This document shows positions 9,105 to 17,959 of a stretch of DNA of 64,000 bases, piece after piece. Source of the stretch: Blastomonas sp. CACIA14H2 (GTDB lineage Bacteria > Pseudomonadota > Alphaproteobacteria > Sphingomonadales > Sphingomonadaceae). The first letter of the stretch is position 1. Every line of letters starts with the position of its first letter. The stretch lies in assembly GCA_000503195.1 (NCBI GenBank), contig AYSC01000001.1, forward strand, positions 124,001 to 188,000, written 5' to 3'. The notes below the pieces were generated by a model. The model was given only the letters and a program-made list of their open reading frames with translations. It made no database searches and was not told the DNA's origin. The position numbers and the translations under genes are program-made.

Positions 9105-10421
9105 TCAGGCGTCGCTGAAATCGAGATCCAGCGGCGTCCTGCGTGCACGATCAAGGAATTTTGCATATTCGGCGGCGGGCACAAGCGAGCCGCCGGTCGT
9201 CCACACGACATGGGCCGCGCCCGCCATCAGCGGACCCAGGCCGCGCGCGGCCAAATAGGCTCTGCCTGCCGCGCTCTGCGTCAACATCAGCGGACCCGCC
9301 ATTCCTGCCGCGGCCGACGGCTCGATCGCCAAGCCCAGGGCCTGTTCCGCGCTGCCCAGCAAGGCGAACATCTGGTCGTCGGTCAGCGTGTACGCACCGG
9401 CGAGGCGCGTATGCATGAGCGGTGCGACGAGAAGCGAGGCCTGGCCGACCGCAAGTCCATCGGCTTCGGTGCGATTGTCGAGCCCCAGCGAATAGACCGA
9501 CATCGGCGTGTCGCCAGCGATCATCTGCACCATCATGCAGGGAGAGGCGGCGGGTTCCGCGAAGACGCAGTGCACATGATCGCCGAACAGCTGCTTGAGG
9601 CCGAACGCTATGCCCCCCGGCGCTCCCCCGACCCCGCACGGAATGTAAACGAACAGCGGATGCTGCGCATTGACCGCGATCTTCTGTTCGGCGAGTTGTG
9701 CCGCCAGTTCGCGCGCCGCGGCGGCATAGCCGACAAAGAGGTCGAGCGAATATTCGTCGTCGACGAAATGCGAACCCGGGTCTGCCTCGGCTTCGCGGCG
9801 GCCCTGCGCAACCGCATTCGCATAGTCGCCTGCATGTTCGATCACGACCACGCCGTGATCGCGCAATCGCTGCTTCTTCCACTCCTTCGCATCGCTCGAC
9901 ATGTGGACGATCGCCCGGAACCCGAGTGCTGCCGAAATCAGCCCGATGCTGAGCCCGAGATTGCCGGTACTGCCGACGACCACCGAATGTCGGCTGAAAA
10001 GTTCGCGCGCTTCGGGCGAGGCCAGGGCCATGAGCGGCGCGTCCGGCGCGATGAGTCCCTGTTCGATGGCGAGGCGCTCCGCGTAAGCAAGCACTTCATG
10101 AAACCCGCCGCGGGCCTTTACCGATCCGGCAATCGGCAATTCATGATCGGCCTTGACCAGCCAGCGCCCCATCTGAGGGTCCGTACCCAGCGCCGCCCCC
10201 AGCGCATCTGCCGCAATCAGGGGCGAGTGGGTGACCCGGCTCGTTGCGGAGCGCGAAAAGAGCTTGGCGAGGAGCGGCTGAGCCCGGTCGAGCCTTGCCT
10301 CGGCTGCAGCGATATCGATCGCGGGCCCGGCCGCCTCCGGGGCTCGCCCGGCCGCAGGGTTGATCCAGAGCGATGGTTGCTTCTCGCGCAGCCGATCGAG
10401 AATGGTGTCGTTATGGCTCAT
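9105..10421 (-). CDS. dsdA: D-serine ammonia-lyase family PLP enzyme
   Basis: A 438-residue fold-type-II PLP enzyme close in length to E. coli DsdA (442). The lysine motif GSVKARGGFHEVL (Lys102) matches the DsdA signature, and the glycine-rich phosphate loop GSTGNLGLS and the GVGGAPGGIAFGL segment are present. DsdA converts D-serine to pyruvate and ammonia; relatives act on other beta-hydroxy amino acids. The start at 10421 is preferred to a longer frame from 10481 because AAGGATCG sits eight bases upstream and a promoter with operator candidate C lies within the longer frame. Divergent from the TetR gene. In this context it may process an amino acid released from the imported substrate. Confidence 0.88.
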   Translation of the reverse strand: MSHNDTILDRLREKQPSLWINPAAGRAPEAAGPAIDIAAAEARLDRAQPLLAKLFSRSATSRVTHSPLIAADALGAALGTDPQMGRWLVKADHELPIAGSVKARGGFHEVLAYAERLAIEQGLIAPDAPLMALASPEARELFSRHSVVVGSTGNLGLSIGLISAALGFRAIVHMSSDAKEWKKQRLRDHGVVVIEHAGDYANAVAQGRREAEADPGSHFVDDEYSLDLFVGYAAAARELAAQLAEQKIAVNAQHPLFVYIPCGVGGAPGGIAFGLKQLFGDHVHCVFAEPAASPCMMVQMIAGDTPMSVYSLGLDNRTEADGLAVGQASLLVAPLMHTRLAGAYTLTDDQMFALLGSAEQALGLAIEPSAAAGMAGPLMLTQSAAGRAYLAARGLGPLMAGAAHVVWTTGGSLVPAAEYAKFLDRARRTPLDLDFSDA

Positions 10422-10435
10422 GGGCCGATCCTTAT

Positions 10436-10449
10436 TCGGCGTTAGTCCA
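10436..10449. promoter_or_regulatory. Operator candidate C (motif 1)
   Basis: TCGGCGTTAGTCCA begins five bases after the -10 of the D-serine-lyase promoter (minus strand) and lies in the divergent interval with the TetR gene, a normal place for autoregulation. Confidence 0.45.
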
Positions 10450-10453
10450 AAAT

Positions 10454-10481
10454 CAGATAGCCGAAAGGTGGTTGGGGTCAA
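10454..10481 (-). promoter_or_regulatory. Promoter of D-serine ammonia-lyase gene
   Basis: On the minus strand TTGACC (10481-10476) is followed after 16 bases by TATCTG (10459-10454). The start codon at 10421 follows about 30 bases later. Good -35, modest -10. Confidence 0.45.
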
Positions 10482-10697
10482 TGATGAATTGGCGGGCGCG
10501 CGACAGCCCGGGCATGGAAAACGCGAGCTTGGCGGCGCGCGTGACGCTGTGCGCGCGCCTCAGTCTCCTGCCTTCTCGCACGCGCCATGCAGACCGAGAT
10601 TGGATTTTTGCTAATTTGCCATTACGCGGTACAGCAACCGCAGCGCCATCCGAGGCGCGGCGCGGTACCTCATTCATCTCTCCGGGGCCCGAATTCG

Positions 10698-11444
10698 ATG
10701 AAAAGCAGCAGCGGCGCGAAAGTCACGCCGAAATCGACCCACCGCAAGAGTCGTTCAGAAGCGGCGCAGCGTTCGCAACTCGCGCCGGTCCAGGGTCGCA
10801 GCAGGAGACGGCACGAAGAAATCGTCGATGCGGTCAAACGTCTGCTGCGCGACGTGAACATCGAAGATCTCAGTCATTCGGACATCGCGGCCGAGGCAGG
10901 CATCTCCAAGCCCTCGGTTCATTACCATTTCCCGACGATCGCCGCCTTGCAGCTCGAACTGGGGCGACGCTTCGACGAGGAACTGCATCATATCCTGGTC
11001 GAGCATAGCGAGCGACTGCCGCGCGATGGCAAGCGCACCTGGCAGGAGGAGATGCGGGCAGGCGCGCTTGTCGCACGCGAATATTTCAACGCCAACCGTC
11101 CGGCCTGCGAGGCGCTCTACGGACCGATGCTGCACCGCGAGAACCGGCTTGCCAGTTTCGAACATAACTCGCAAACGGGAGCCGCGATGCTGAAGGCGCT
11201 CAGGCGCCGCTTCGAGCTGCCGCCGCTCCCCGAACTGGAGGCGGTCTTCACCGCAAACGGCGAAATCCTCGATCTCTTCTGGTCGGCTTCCTACTTGCGA
11301 CACGGGGTAATCGACGACGCCGCCTTCGAGGAATCGATGCGCGCCAGTCTCGGCTATCTCCGGAACTTCTTTCCCGACCTGATGCCCGCGAAGGTGATAG
11401 TGCCCGACGAATCCAGCGACACCGCAGAGCTCGTCAGCGACTGA
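10698..11444 (+). CDS. TetR/AcrR-family regulator
   Basis: A 248-residue regulator. After a basic, low-complexity N-terminal tail, the helix-turn-helix reads RHEEIVDAVKRLL... SDIAAEAGISKPSVHYHFPT at about residues 45-85, the TetR signature including the ligand-sensor-linked YHFP segment. The ligand domain is all-helical with no recognised specificity. ATG 10698 is chosen over an upstream start at 10587 because the added residues look non-native; no strong ribosome site is seen. It is divergent from the D-serine-lyase gene and is the only regulator in region 1, so it is the natural candidate for the motif-1 operators. Confidence 0.85.
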   Translation: MKSSSGAKVTPKSTHRKSRSEAAQRSQLAPVQGRSRRRHEEIVDAVKRLLRDVNIEDLSHSDIAAEAGISKPSVHYHFPTIAALQLELGRRFDEELHHILVEHSERLPRDGKRTWQEEMRAGALVAREYFNANRPACEALYGPMLHRENRLASFEHNSQTGAAMLKALRRRFELPPLPELEAVFTANGEILDLFWSASYLRHGVIDDAAFEESMRASLGYLRNFFPDLMPAKVIVPDESSDTAELVSD

Positions 11445-11905
11445 TCGCGGTGTTTCCGTCTCGAAGTGGCGAGAAAGCAGCCGGAGCCGTTGCCGACGAC
11501 GCCATGACCTTGGGCGCCAGATAGCGGCTCGACGCCTGTGAAGACGGTTCTCAGCGCACGCTCGCATCATGCCGATTCCGACCGATGCCGGTCATGCACA
11601 GCAGGGCTCTGCAGAGGCGGCGCCGCTTTCTCGCTCGCCGAATGCGGGCCGTGCGTGGGCTGTGGCCGCATGGGTCGGCACTGCCTCCGGTCGTCAGCCG
11701 ATCGGTGGAATTGGCTGGCCCGTCGCATTCCAACCGGATGGCCGATAGGACAGCCTGGCTGCCAAATGAATCTGGTGGGTTTATCGGACGTAAGTCCGAT
11801 TCATTGGGGTTGCAGTACCGTCGCGCTTGGAGCCTCTATGATCGGCATACGGTGGCTTCGGCGGCCGCCGACAGCGGCTGGCCGCCTTCCATCGCCATTC
11901 CGCCG
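11445..11905. other. Gene-free stretch with orphan operator
   Basis: About 460 bases between the TetR gene and the end of the phosphoesterase operon. Small frames on both strands look spurious. It holds the most perfect motif-1 palindrome (11785-11798) with no gene start nearby, suggesting a lost promoter-gene pair. Confidence 0.5.
11785..11798. promoter_or_regulatory. Operator candidate D (motif 1, perfect palindrome)
   Basis: CGGACGTAAGTCCG, extended by one base each side to give six-base arms TCGGAC/GTCCGA around a four-base spacer. Best copy of the motif but with no adjacent gene start. Confidence 0.5.
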
Positions 11906-12904
11906 TCAGAATGCCGGGGCTGATCCTGTTTCGGGATTATAGGCCGGGTTCCCGGGGTCGAGCGGGTCTGCGGCGGGGCGCGCGGGCGGGTTGGCGGATT
12001 CGGCCCAGGCGCGCGTGATGAGGTCGCGCAGCATGCTCGCGCCTATACCGGTGCGGGCATAGACCAGTTCAAGCGCGGGCCTGGAATCGGGGGTTGCAAA
12101 GGCTGCCTGCTTGTCGAGCTCGTAGACGCGTTCCATGTTCGCCGCGCTGTCGTCGAGGAACGCCAGAACGCTGTTGAAAAGATCGCCCTTCTGCCGCGCG
12201 AGCGGTGCGACATGGGCGGCCACCTGCTTTTCGGTCAGGCCGATCATGTCGACAAACTGGCTTTCGAAGCGGCTGTGAATGGTGCGATCGGTGGTATAGC
12301 CCTTGGGGTTGTCACCGCGCCAGCCATCGCTGTGAATCGAGGCATGCAGCGGCTGCGCGCCATCGCCGATATAATGGCCCATCCGGACGACATCATAGGC
12401 CAGGGCCTGATCGATGAAGCGTGTATCCTTGCCCTCGTCGGCGAGGCGCCGGTGCCAGCGCATGCCCGCCACCAGCCGACCATAGGCCTCGACGATGGCG
12501 TAGGGCATCGTGCCGGTCCAGCGCACATTGGTCCGCAGCGCCTCGTCCGAAGCCGGGTCTGCCACCTTGCGCTGGTGGTCGAGCAGCGCGATGACGAACT
12601 CGTACCGCGAACGGGGCTTGGCCTGCATGAATGTGAACTGCTCGCTGAACCAGCCGTGATTGGGGTCCTCCTCGATCTTGGAAAACGGTTCGGACGGCGA
12701 GCGCCAGATATCGGGCAGGCTGGCGAGGCCGCCGATGAAATCGATATGATCCTTGAGGAAAACCGGGCCGTCCTGCGGAATGCTGGTGATCGCCGCGCGG
12801 TTGATGGCAGTGTGCGCGGTCGTTCCCCATGCCAGTGCCGGTGCCGGAACGGCAGCAACTGAAAGATGAAGCGCAGTGGCAAGGGCAAAGAGCGATCGGG
12901 ACAT
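11906..12904 (-). CDS. Exported S1/P1-type nuclease / zinc-dependent phospholipase C family protein
   Basis: A 332-residue protein with a cleavable signal peptide whose predicted cut after Ala25 leaves Trp26 (WGTTAH) as mature N-terminus. In S1/P1 nucleases and the related zinc phospholipase C fold the N-terminal Trp is itself a zinc ligand. Further family features are His31, the MGHYIGDGAQPLH segment with His and Asp ligands, and the HSDGWRGDNPKG loop. Family members release 5'-nucleotides and phosphate from nucleic acids, or cleave phospholipids, in the periplasm or outside. ATG 12904 has a GGAGAA ribosome site. Last gene of a four-gene operon with a TonB receptor, PI-PLC-like and YdcF-like proteins; 28 bases separate it from the previous stop. 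Confidence 0.85.
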   Translation of the reverse strand: MSRSLFALATALHLSVAAVPAPALAWGTTAHTAINRAAITSIPQDGPVFLKDHIDFIGGLASLPDIWRSPSEPFSKIEEDPNHGWFSEQFTFMQAKPRSRYEFVIALLDHQRKVADPASDEALRTNVRWTGTMPYAIVEAYGRLVAGMRWHRRLADEGKDTRFIDQALAYDVVRMGHYIGDGAQPLHASIHSDGWRGDNPKGYTTDRTIHSRFESQFVDMIGLTEKQVAAHVAPLARQKGDLFNSVLAFLDDSAANMERVYELDKQAAFATPDSRPALELVYARTGIGASMLRDLITRAWAESANPPARPAADPLDPGNPAYNPETGSAPAF

Positions 12905-12932
12905 GGACTTTCTCCGGTATCGGACAGTTTGA

Positions 12933-14189
12933 TCAGGGGTCGAGCGGGTCGCGGGGATCGACATGGAAGGTCTGGCGCGACGGCAGAAACTCGAACGCAA
13001 AGGCCGTATCGGCCGCGGTAACCCGGCCCGGCACGACGCCGGTTTCCTGAAGGGTGCGGGTCATCAGCCCCTCGCTGCCGATATAGCCGGCGGTCGCCGG
13101 GTCGGTGACGATCAGCGACGGACGGTCGGTGGGCAAGCCGGCGGCGAACAGCAGCCGCGCACAATTGCGCAAATTGGTGGTGGTGTGCCGGGCATGGGGT
13201 TCGATGAGGATGCGCTCCGCCGGGACATTGTACTGCTCGATCAGGATGCGCTTCATCTCGACCGCCTCGTTGAACGGGGTGCGGTTGGGATGGACATTGC
13301 CGCCGCTGACGATGATGAACGGCGCGAGGCTGGCGGCAAACAGATCGGCGGCCCGGGCGATGCGGATATGGCCCAGGGGGCCGGTGCGCGACTGGGCATC
13401 TTCGGGACCATGGCCGAAGACCAGCAGCGCGGGATAGCGGTAATCCGCACAGCGCGTGCGGGCCGCCAGCCTGACAGGCGCTGCATTGCTGCCCTGGAGC
13501 AGCGGGCGATAGGCTGCGGCCTCGGTACGCTCGTTCATCCGCAACAGGCCGATGGCATATCGGGCGGGCGCATCGAAGACCAGATCGCCGGGCCCGCTGC
13601 CTGCCGCCGTGACCTGCCCATGGGCACCGAGCACGGCCACAAAACGCTCGTCCCGGGGATCGAAGATCATGCCGTCGATCAGCGGATAGCGCGGTGCGGT
13701 GCCCTTGGCATAGACCGCGATCACCCGGTTCATTCCGGCGGCGGTATCGGCCCAGGCGGCGGCGAGCAGTGCGGAATCGGCCAGTGTCTCATGCCGGGCA
13801 AAGCGTCCCGACAGACGCATCTGCCGCGTTACCAGCGCCTGCAAGCGCTCTGAATCGGCGGACAGGCGCCGCAGCGCATCGTCGACGATGGCGATATCGG
13901 CGGTCGTCCATTCCCACGCTTCGGCGAGGCAGACAGGCTTGGGCGAACAGCCGGGGGCCGATTGAACCCGCTCCGCCCGTTGCCTGGCGAGAGCCACCAG
14001 CGTGGCGTCGTCGCGGATTGCCTCGCCCCAGCCGGGGATCGTGCGCACCATCACCAGCAGCGGAAAGTTCAGTGTTTCAAGCGTTTCGTCAAAGGGCGCG
14101 CTATAGCCCGGCGGATCGATGGCCAGGGCAGCACCGGGCATGGCGCACAGGGCCAGTATGGCCATGAACATGCGAAACAAGCGCTTCAT
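12933..14189 (-). CDS. Exported YdcF/SanA (DUF218)-domain protein
   Basis: A 418-residue protein with an N-terminal signal peptide (hydrophobic MFMAILALCAMPGAALA) and a C-terminal DUF218 domain: LLVFGHGPEDAQ, an IIVSGGNVHPNRTPFNEAVEMK stretch whose SGG and E are characteristic, ILIEPHARHTTTNLRNC, and SLIVTDPATAGYI. The ~220-residue N-terminal half is unfamiliar. DUF218 proteins (YdcF, SanA, ElyC) are tied to envelope biology but have no firmly fixed reaction; the fold suggests nucleotide or phosphate handling. Translation is coupled to the PI-PLC gene: ATG overlaps its TGA (ATGA at 14189-14186). A GTG nine bases upstream is an alternative start. Confidence 0.82.
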   Translation of the reverse strand: MKRLFRMFMAILALCAMPGAALAIDPPGYSAPFDETLETLNFPLLVMVRTIPGWGEAIRDDATLVALARQRAERVQSAPGCSPKPVCLAEAWEWTTADIAIVDDALRRLSADSERLQALVTRQMRLSGRFARHETLADSALLAAAWADTAAGMNRVIAVYAKGTAPRYPLIDGMIFDPRDERFVAVLGAHGQVTAAGSGPGDLVFDAPARYAIGLLRMNERTEAAAYRPLLQGSNAAPVRLAARTRCADYRYPALLVFGHGPEDAQSRTGPLGHIRIARAADLFAASLAPFIIVSGGNVHPNRTPFNEAVEMKRILIEQYNVPAERILIEPHARHTTTNLRNCARLLFAAGLPTDRPSLIVTDPATAGYIGSEGLMTRTLQETGVVPGRVTAADTAFAFEFLPSRQTFHVDPRDPLDP

Positions 14190-15394
14190 CGGCGGCACTT
14201 TCCGATCACCGGGTTACAACGCCATCCGCCCTGGAAGGGCGCGACGTGATAGCGGTTGCCGTGCACATTGGGCGCGGCAAGATAGTCGGTGGAGATCACC
14301 TGCGCCCCGCTTGCCAGCGTCCGGTCACGCCGGTCGGGATCGTTGCGGCGTGCTTCGTCGGTGTCGATATCGGCGCGCGACCGGACGATATAACCGGCGC
14401 GCACCAATTCGGGGATACGCTCGGGCCGGGTCAGGGCATTGTCCACCAGCACGAATGCGGTGTGCGCCATCCCGGGCAAGCCCTGCACAAAGGCGGCGCG
14501 GCCCTGCAGCGAAGGCCGATCCTGCATATAGGGCGCGAAGGTCTGAAGGTTCAGACCCGGCACCAGATAGAGGAACACGAACTTGCCGCGCATCTGCGAC
14601 AATTTGGGCCAGGCCCTGGCGAGCGCAGCCTGTTCCAGCGTCGCATGGTCGCCGCGCAACTGGTCGGGGGTGAAGATCCGCCCAGGCCCCAGGATGTCGC
14701 GGATCGACGCATCGACCTCCTCGAACGCGGAAGCATCGAACGGGGGTACCATCGCCGCACCTTCGACAACACGACCGAGCGCTGACGATTTGGGTTCGAG
14801 CAGCACGAACACCGGACTGTGGGCTGGGTTGGCATCGGACCAGCGCCGCATCAGGCTGAGGCAGTCCCGAAAAGCCGGGCACTGGCTGCGAAAGTCGAGA
14901 TCCGCGACGTGCAGCACCTTCATCCCCGGCTGCCGCAAGGCATCGGTGTAAATCGGCGCTAGATCGCGCACGCCTTGCGCGCGCAGCTGGCGATAGGGCA
15001 GGGGGTCGGCATAGAGCCCGCCTGCCGGATCCGGGTGGAGATCAAGCTCGATGCTGCGCACGCCCATGCGCAATTGCGCCTCCAGCGGCATCTGGACATA
15101 GTCGAGCGAAATCGCCGGGTCGCTGATCCCCGCCGGATGCTCTTCGGCCAGCGCGGCGCGCCGGTCTTCGGGCAATTGCTGCGTCATCGCGGCGTAAAGC
15201 GCGGCCAGTTGCGGGGCCATCAGCGCCATGGCGCGCGCATCGGCGGGGATCGCATAGCTGTTGTGCGTCCCGATGACCTGAATCTCGTTGAGTCTGGGAT
15301 CGGCGCGCTCCTGCGCTGGCGAACCGGCACCAGCGGCGGCGGGCATGACTGCCGCCGCCGCCAATGCTGCACCCAAGGTCAGGTGCTTCACCAT
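14186..15394 (-). CDS. Exported calcium-type phosphatidylinositol-specific phospholipase C-like protein
   Basis: A 402-residue protein with signal peptide and the PI-PLC TIM-barrel core: IGTHNSY (catalytic-type His44) and the second active-site strand RSIELDLHPD with Glu, Asp and His in the expected places. The length and the long insertion between them match the bacterial 'phosphoinositide PLC, Ca2+-dependent' family rather than the short Bacillus PI-PLC. It would cleave inositol phospholipid or glycerophosphodiester head groups outside the cytoplasm. Its ATG overlaps the end of the TonB receptor gene by seven bases, and its stop overlaps the next start, so the operon is tightly coupled. Confidence 0.87.
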   Translation of the reverse strand: MVKHLTLGAALAAAAVMPAAAGAGSPAQERADPRLNEIQVIGTHNSYAIPADARAMALMAPQLAALYAAMTQQLPEDRRAALAEEHPAGISDPAISLDYVQMPLEAQLRMGVRSIELDLHPDPAGGLYADPLPYRQLRAQGVRDLAPIYTDALRQPGMKVLHVADLDFRSQCPAFRDCLSLMRRWSDANPAHSPVFVLLEPKSSALGRVVEGAAMVPPFDASAFEEVDASIRDILGPGRIFTPDQLRGDHATLEQAALARAWPKLSQMRGKFVFLYLVPGLNLQTFAPYMQDRPSLQGRAAFVQGLPGMAHTAFVLVDNALTRPERIPELVRAGYIVRSRADIDTDEARRNDPDRRDRTLASGAQVISTDYLAAPNVHGNRYHVAPFQGGWRCNPVIGKCRR

Positions 15395-17925
15395 TTGCGG
15401 GTCACCACGAAGCGCACGTTGCGGCCGAACAGCGGACGTCCATAGATCGCCTGGCTCGCGCCTTGTCCCGCGAGCTGGTCGGTACGCGGGTTGCCCTCGG
15501 TCAGGCCGCGCGCGTTGGTGATATTGTCACCCACGATCTGGAACGACCAGTTGTTGTAATCGGCGACAATGCCCGCGCCGAGCGTGTCATAGGCAGGCAG
15601 CTCGGTGAGGTTGAACAGATCGACGAAGCGCTTGCCGGTATAGTTGTAGCGCAGATAGGTCTGCACCTGCAGGTCGCCCAGATTGAAGAACACGGTCGGG
15701 CGGAAATTTCCGTAGATCTTGGGCTGGCGGATCAGCTGGTTGCCATCGACCGCCGCTGCTGATGCGCCGAATTCGTTGACCAGATCCGAAATGGTCGGAT
15801 CGCTGACCGTCACCGTGCCCGCCAGCGACAGCCAGCGCACCGGGCGGATATCGATATCGGCTTCGACGCCCTTGGTCACCGCCGAGCCGATAAAGGTCAG
15901 CGGGACGTTGTTCTGCCCGGTATTGGGGTTGAAAGCCAGGAACGAGGCGTTGAACGGATCGAACTTGGTATAAAAGCCGGTCAGATAGGCCGAGACTCCC
16001 GGTAGCGCGATCTTGACGCCCAGTTCGTACTGGCGCGCCTTGGGGGTGACGTTGGCCGCACCCGAATAGACGTTGAACTCGCTCGGTACGCGAAAGGCCT
16101 CTGCGACGCGGGCATAGACACCGAAGGACTGGCTGATGTCGTAATTCGCACCGACAGTCCAGGGCGTCACGTCTTCGGTGAAGCGCCGGTTGGTCGGCAC
16201 GCCGGTATAGGCGCGCGTCGCATTGTCGGCGAGCGTGGTCGGGTCACCCAGATTGACCGTCGTCTGCCCGATGCCAAAGCCCTTGAAGACATAGCGTTCG
16301 TGGCGGATGCCGGCATCGATGCGCAGATTGTCGGTCACCTGCCAGGTGTCATTGGCGAAAACGGCCCACATCGTGACATCGCTCTCGCCGGCGGTCAGCG
16401 TGGTCGAATACCGCAGCACGCCCTTGTCGGTCACCGATCCCAGCACCTGGCCGGTCGCCGAATAGGCGAGCAGGTCGAGCGTCCGCGGCTTGGTGGCCAG
16501 TTCGAACAGATAGTCCTGATAGCGCTGGCTATATTCGTTGCCATAGGCGGCGGCATAGCCGCCGAAGACGACGCTGTGCTTGCCCAGACCCGTTTCGAAC
16601 TCGCGCGACAGCCGCAGTTCGCCCTGGCCCGAATAGAAGTCCGAAGAGATGGCACGATATTGCGCGCTCAGCACCAGGCCCGATGTCGCGGTGGGATCGA
16701 ATACCGTCGCACCGCCGGTGCCGCCGATCGCATAGCCCAGCCGCGCCACGGTGGCGGTGGGGGTGTTGAACGCGGCGCGGGCTGCGGTCAGGAAGCTGTT
16801 GGCAAAGACGGTGCTGTCGACCGGGTTGGTGGTCGAATAGAGCGCATCGAAATCGACCCGGCCATCGGTGAAGCGGCCCTTGGCATCGAACGTCCAGTCG
16901 CAGATCTCTTGCCGATATTCCAGGCCGATGCTGTACATCTTGGTGTGGCGTCCATCGGCGAGGTCACGATCCTCGACCGTGGTGCCGCCGGCGCCGTTCG
17001 AATAGAGCAGGCGCGCGTTGCGCAGCGCCGGCGTATTCAGCGTGCCTTCGAAATAATCGAGGAAGCGATCGAGCGAGACCGAAGGGTTGCGCGGATCGGC
17101 CACCGGGATCGGCAGATAGAAGACGTTCTTGTCGTTGAGGTACAGGACCGAGAGCTTGACCTCGCCCGTGTCGAACGCATGCCGGATATTGGCGCGGAAC
17201 TGGCCGCCGTCATCGCTGGGGAAGCCGTTCGGGCGATAGCCGTCATGCCGGCGGATGAAACCGCCTGCGGCGAAATAGGTGCGCTCACCGATCGGCCCCG
17301 AATGGTAGGCATCGAGCCGGTACAGCCCGGTATCACCCAGAGTGACGCGCACCGCGCCTGCGGGCGTCTCCGAACCGGTCACGGTGATCGCATTGTAGAT
17401 GGCCGATGCGTTGCTGGCGAAGATCGGGGCCGGGCCCCCGCGCACGAATTCCACCGTCTGCGTCATCAGGTCGACACGGTTGAGCACATCGCCCTTGAAG
17501 AACGGGCCGTCATTGTCGTGATAGATCGGCAGGCCGTCCTGATGAAAGGCCTGGAAGCTGCCTTCGTTGGGGATGCCGCGCAGGCGATAGACGTTCTGCA
17601 CCTCGCCGCCCGTGGCTTCCGCATGGATGCCGGGAATATTGCCGAGCAGATCGGCGAAGTTGAGCGGCGCGAGCTTCTGGATGTCGTCATTGGACAGCGC
17701 GGTGACCGCATAGGACACATCGAATTTGCGCTGCTCTGTCGCCGACCCCGTGACGATGATCTCGTTGCCCGTCGACGCCGCGCGCGTGTCCTTGTCTTCA
17801 TCGGCATCGGTTCCGGCTTCTGCTGCGGGTGCCCGGGCGGCAGTCTGCGCATGGGCTGCGGCGACAGGACCGGTTGCCAGGGCCGTGCCCAGCAACAGGC
17901 GAGCAAAAAAAGTGCGTGATTTCAT
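15388..17925 (-). CDS. TonB-dependent receptor of the phosphoesterase operon
   Basis: An 845-residue receptor with signal peptide (ARLLLGTALATGPVAAAHAQ), an acidic linker, TonB-box-like NEIIVTGS, plug and a barrel ending VVTRKW (aromatic C-terminus). Unlike the other three receptors, the plug has VRGGPAPIFASNAS where RGPQGTLFGRNATGG is usual, so it belongs to a different subfamily. ATG 17925 follows a GGGGGAA ribosome site; the frame can be extended to 18021 but that would include the promoter. It is the first gene of the operon with secreted PI-PLC-like and S1/P1-type enzymes, so it may import a product they release, or a phospholipid-derived ligand. Confidence 0.92.
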   Translation of the reverse strand: MKSRTFFARLLLGTALATGPVAAAHAQTAARAPAAEAGTDADEDKDTRAASTGNEIIVTGSATEQRKFDVSYAVTALSNDDIQKLAPLNFADLLGNIPGIHAEATGGEVQNVYRLRGIPNEGSFQAFHQDGLPIYHDNDGPFFKGDVLNRVDLMTQTVEFVRGGPAPIFASNASAIYNAITVTGSETPAGAVRVTLGDTGLYRLDAYHSGPIGERTYFAAGGFIRRHDGYRPNGFPSDDGGQFRANIRHAFDTGEVKLSVLYLNDKNVFYLPIPVADPRNPSVSLDRFLDYFEGTLNTPALRNARLLYSNGAGGTTVEDRDLADGRHTKMYSIGLEYRQEICDWTFDAKGRFTDGRVDFDALYSTTNPVDSTVFANSFLTAARAAFNTPTATVARLGYAIGGTGGATVFDPTATSGLVLSAQYRAISSDFYSGQGELRLSREFETGLGKHSVVFGGYAAAYGNEYSQRYQDYLFELATKPRTLDLLAYSATGQVLGSVTDKGVLRYSTTLTAGESDVTMWAVFANDTWQVTDNLRIDAGIRHERYVFKGFGIGQTTVNLGDPTTLADNATRAYTGVPTNRRFTEDVTPWTVGANYDISQSFGVYARVAEAFRVPSEFNVYSGAANVTPKARQYELGVKIALPGVSAYLTGFYTKFDPFNASFLAFNPNTGQNNVPLTFIGSAVTKGVEADIDIRPVRWLSLAGTVTVSDPTISDLVNEFGASAAAVDGNQLIRQPKIYGNFRPTVFFNLGDLQVQTYLRYNYTGKRFVDLFNLTELPAYDTLGAGIVADYNNWSFQIVGDNITNARGLTEGNPRTDQLAGQGASQAIYGRPLFGRNVRFVVTRKW

Positions 17926-17959
17926 GGTGCGATTCCCCCGCCGTGATTGGCTGGGCAGG

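Noticed and set aside
8247-10445. 732-codon plus-strand frame across the FAD enzyme and D-serine-lyase genes
   Set aside because: Runs through two genes with clear family motifs in other frames; no ribosome site or protein motif.
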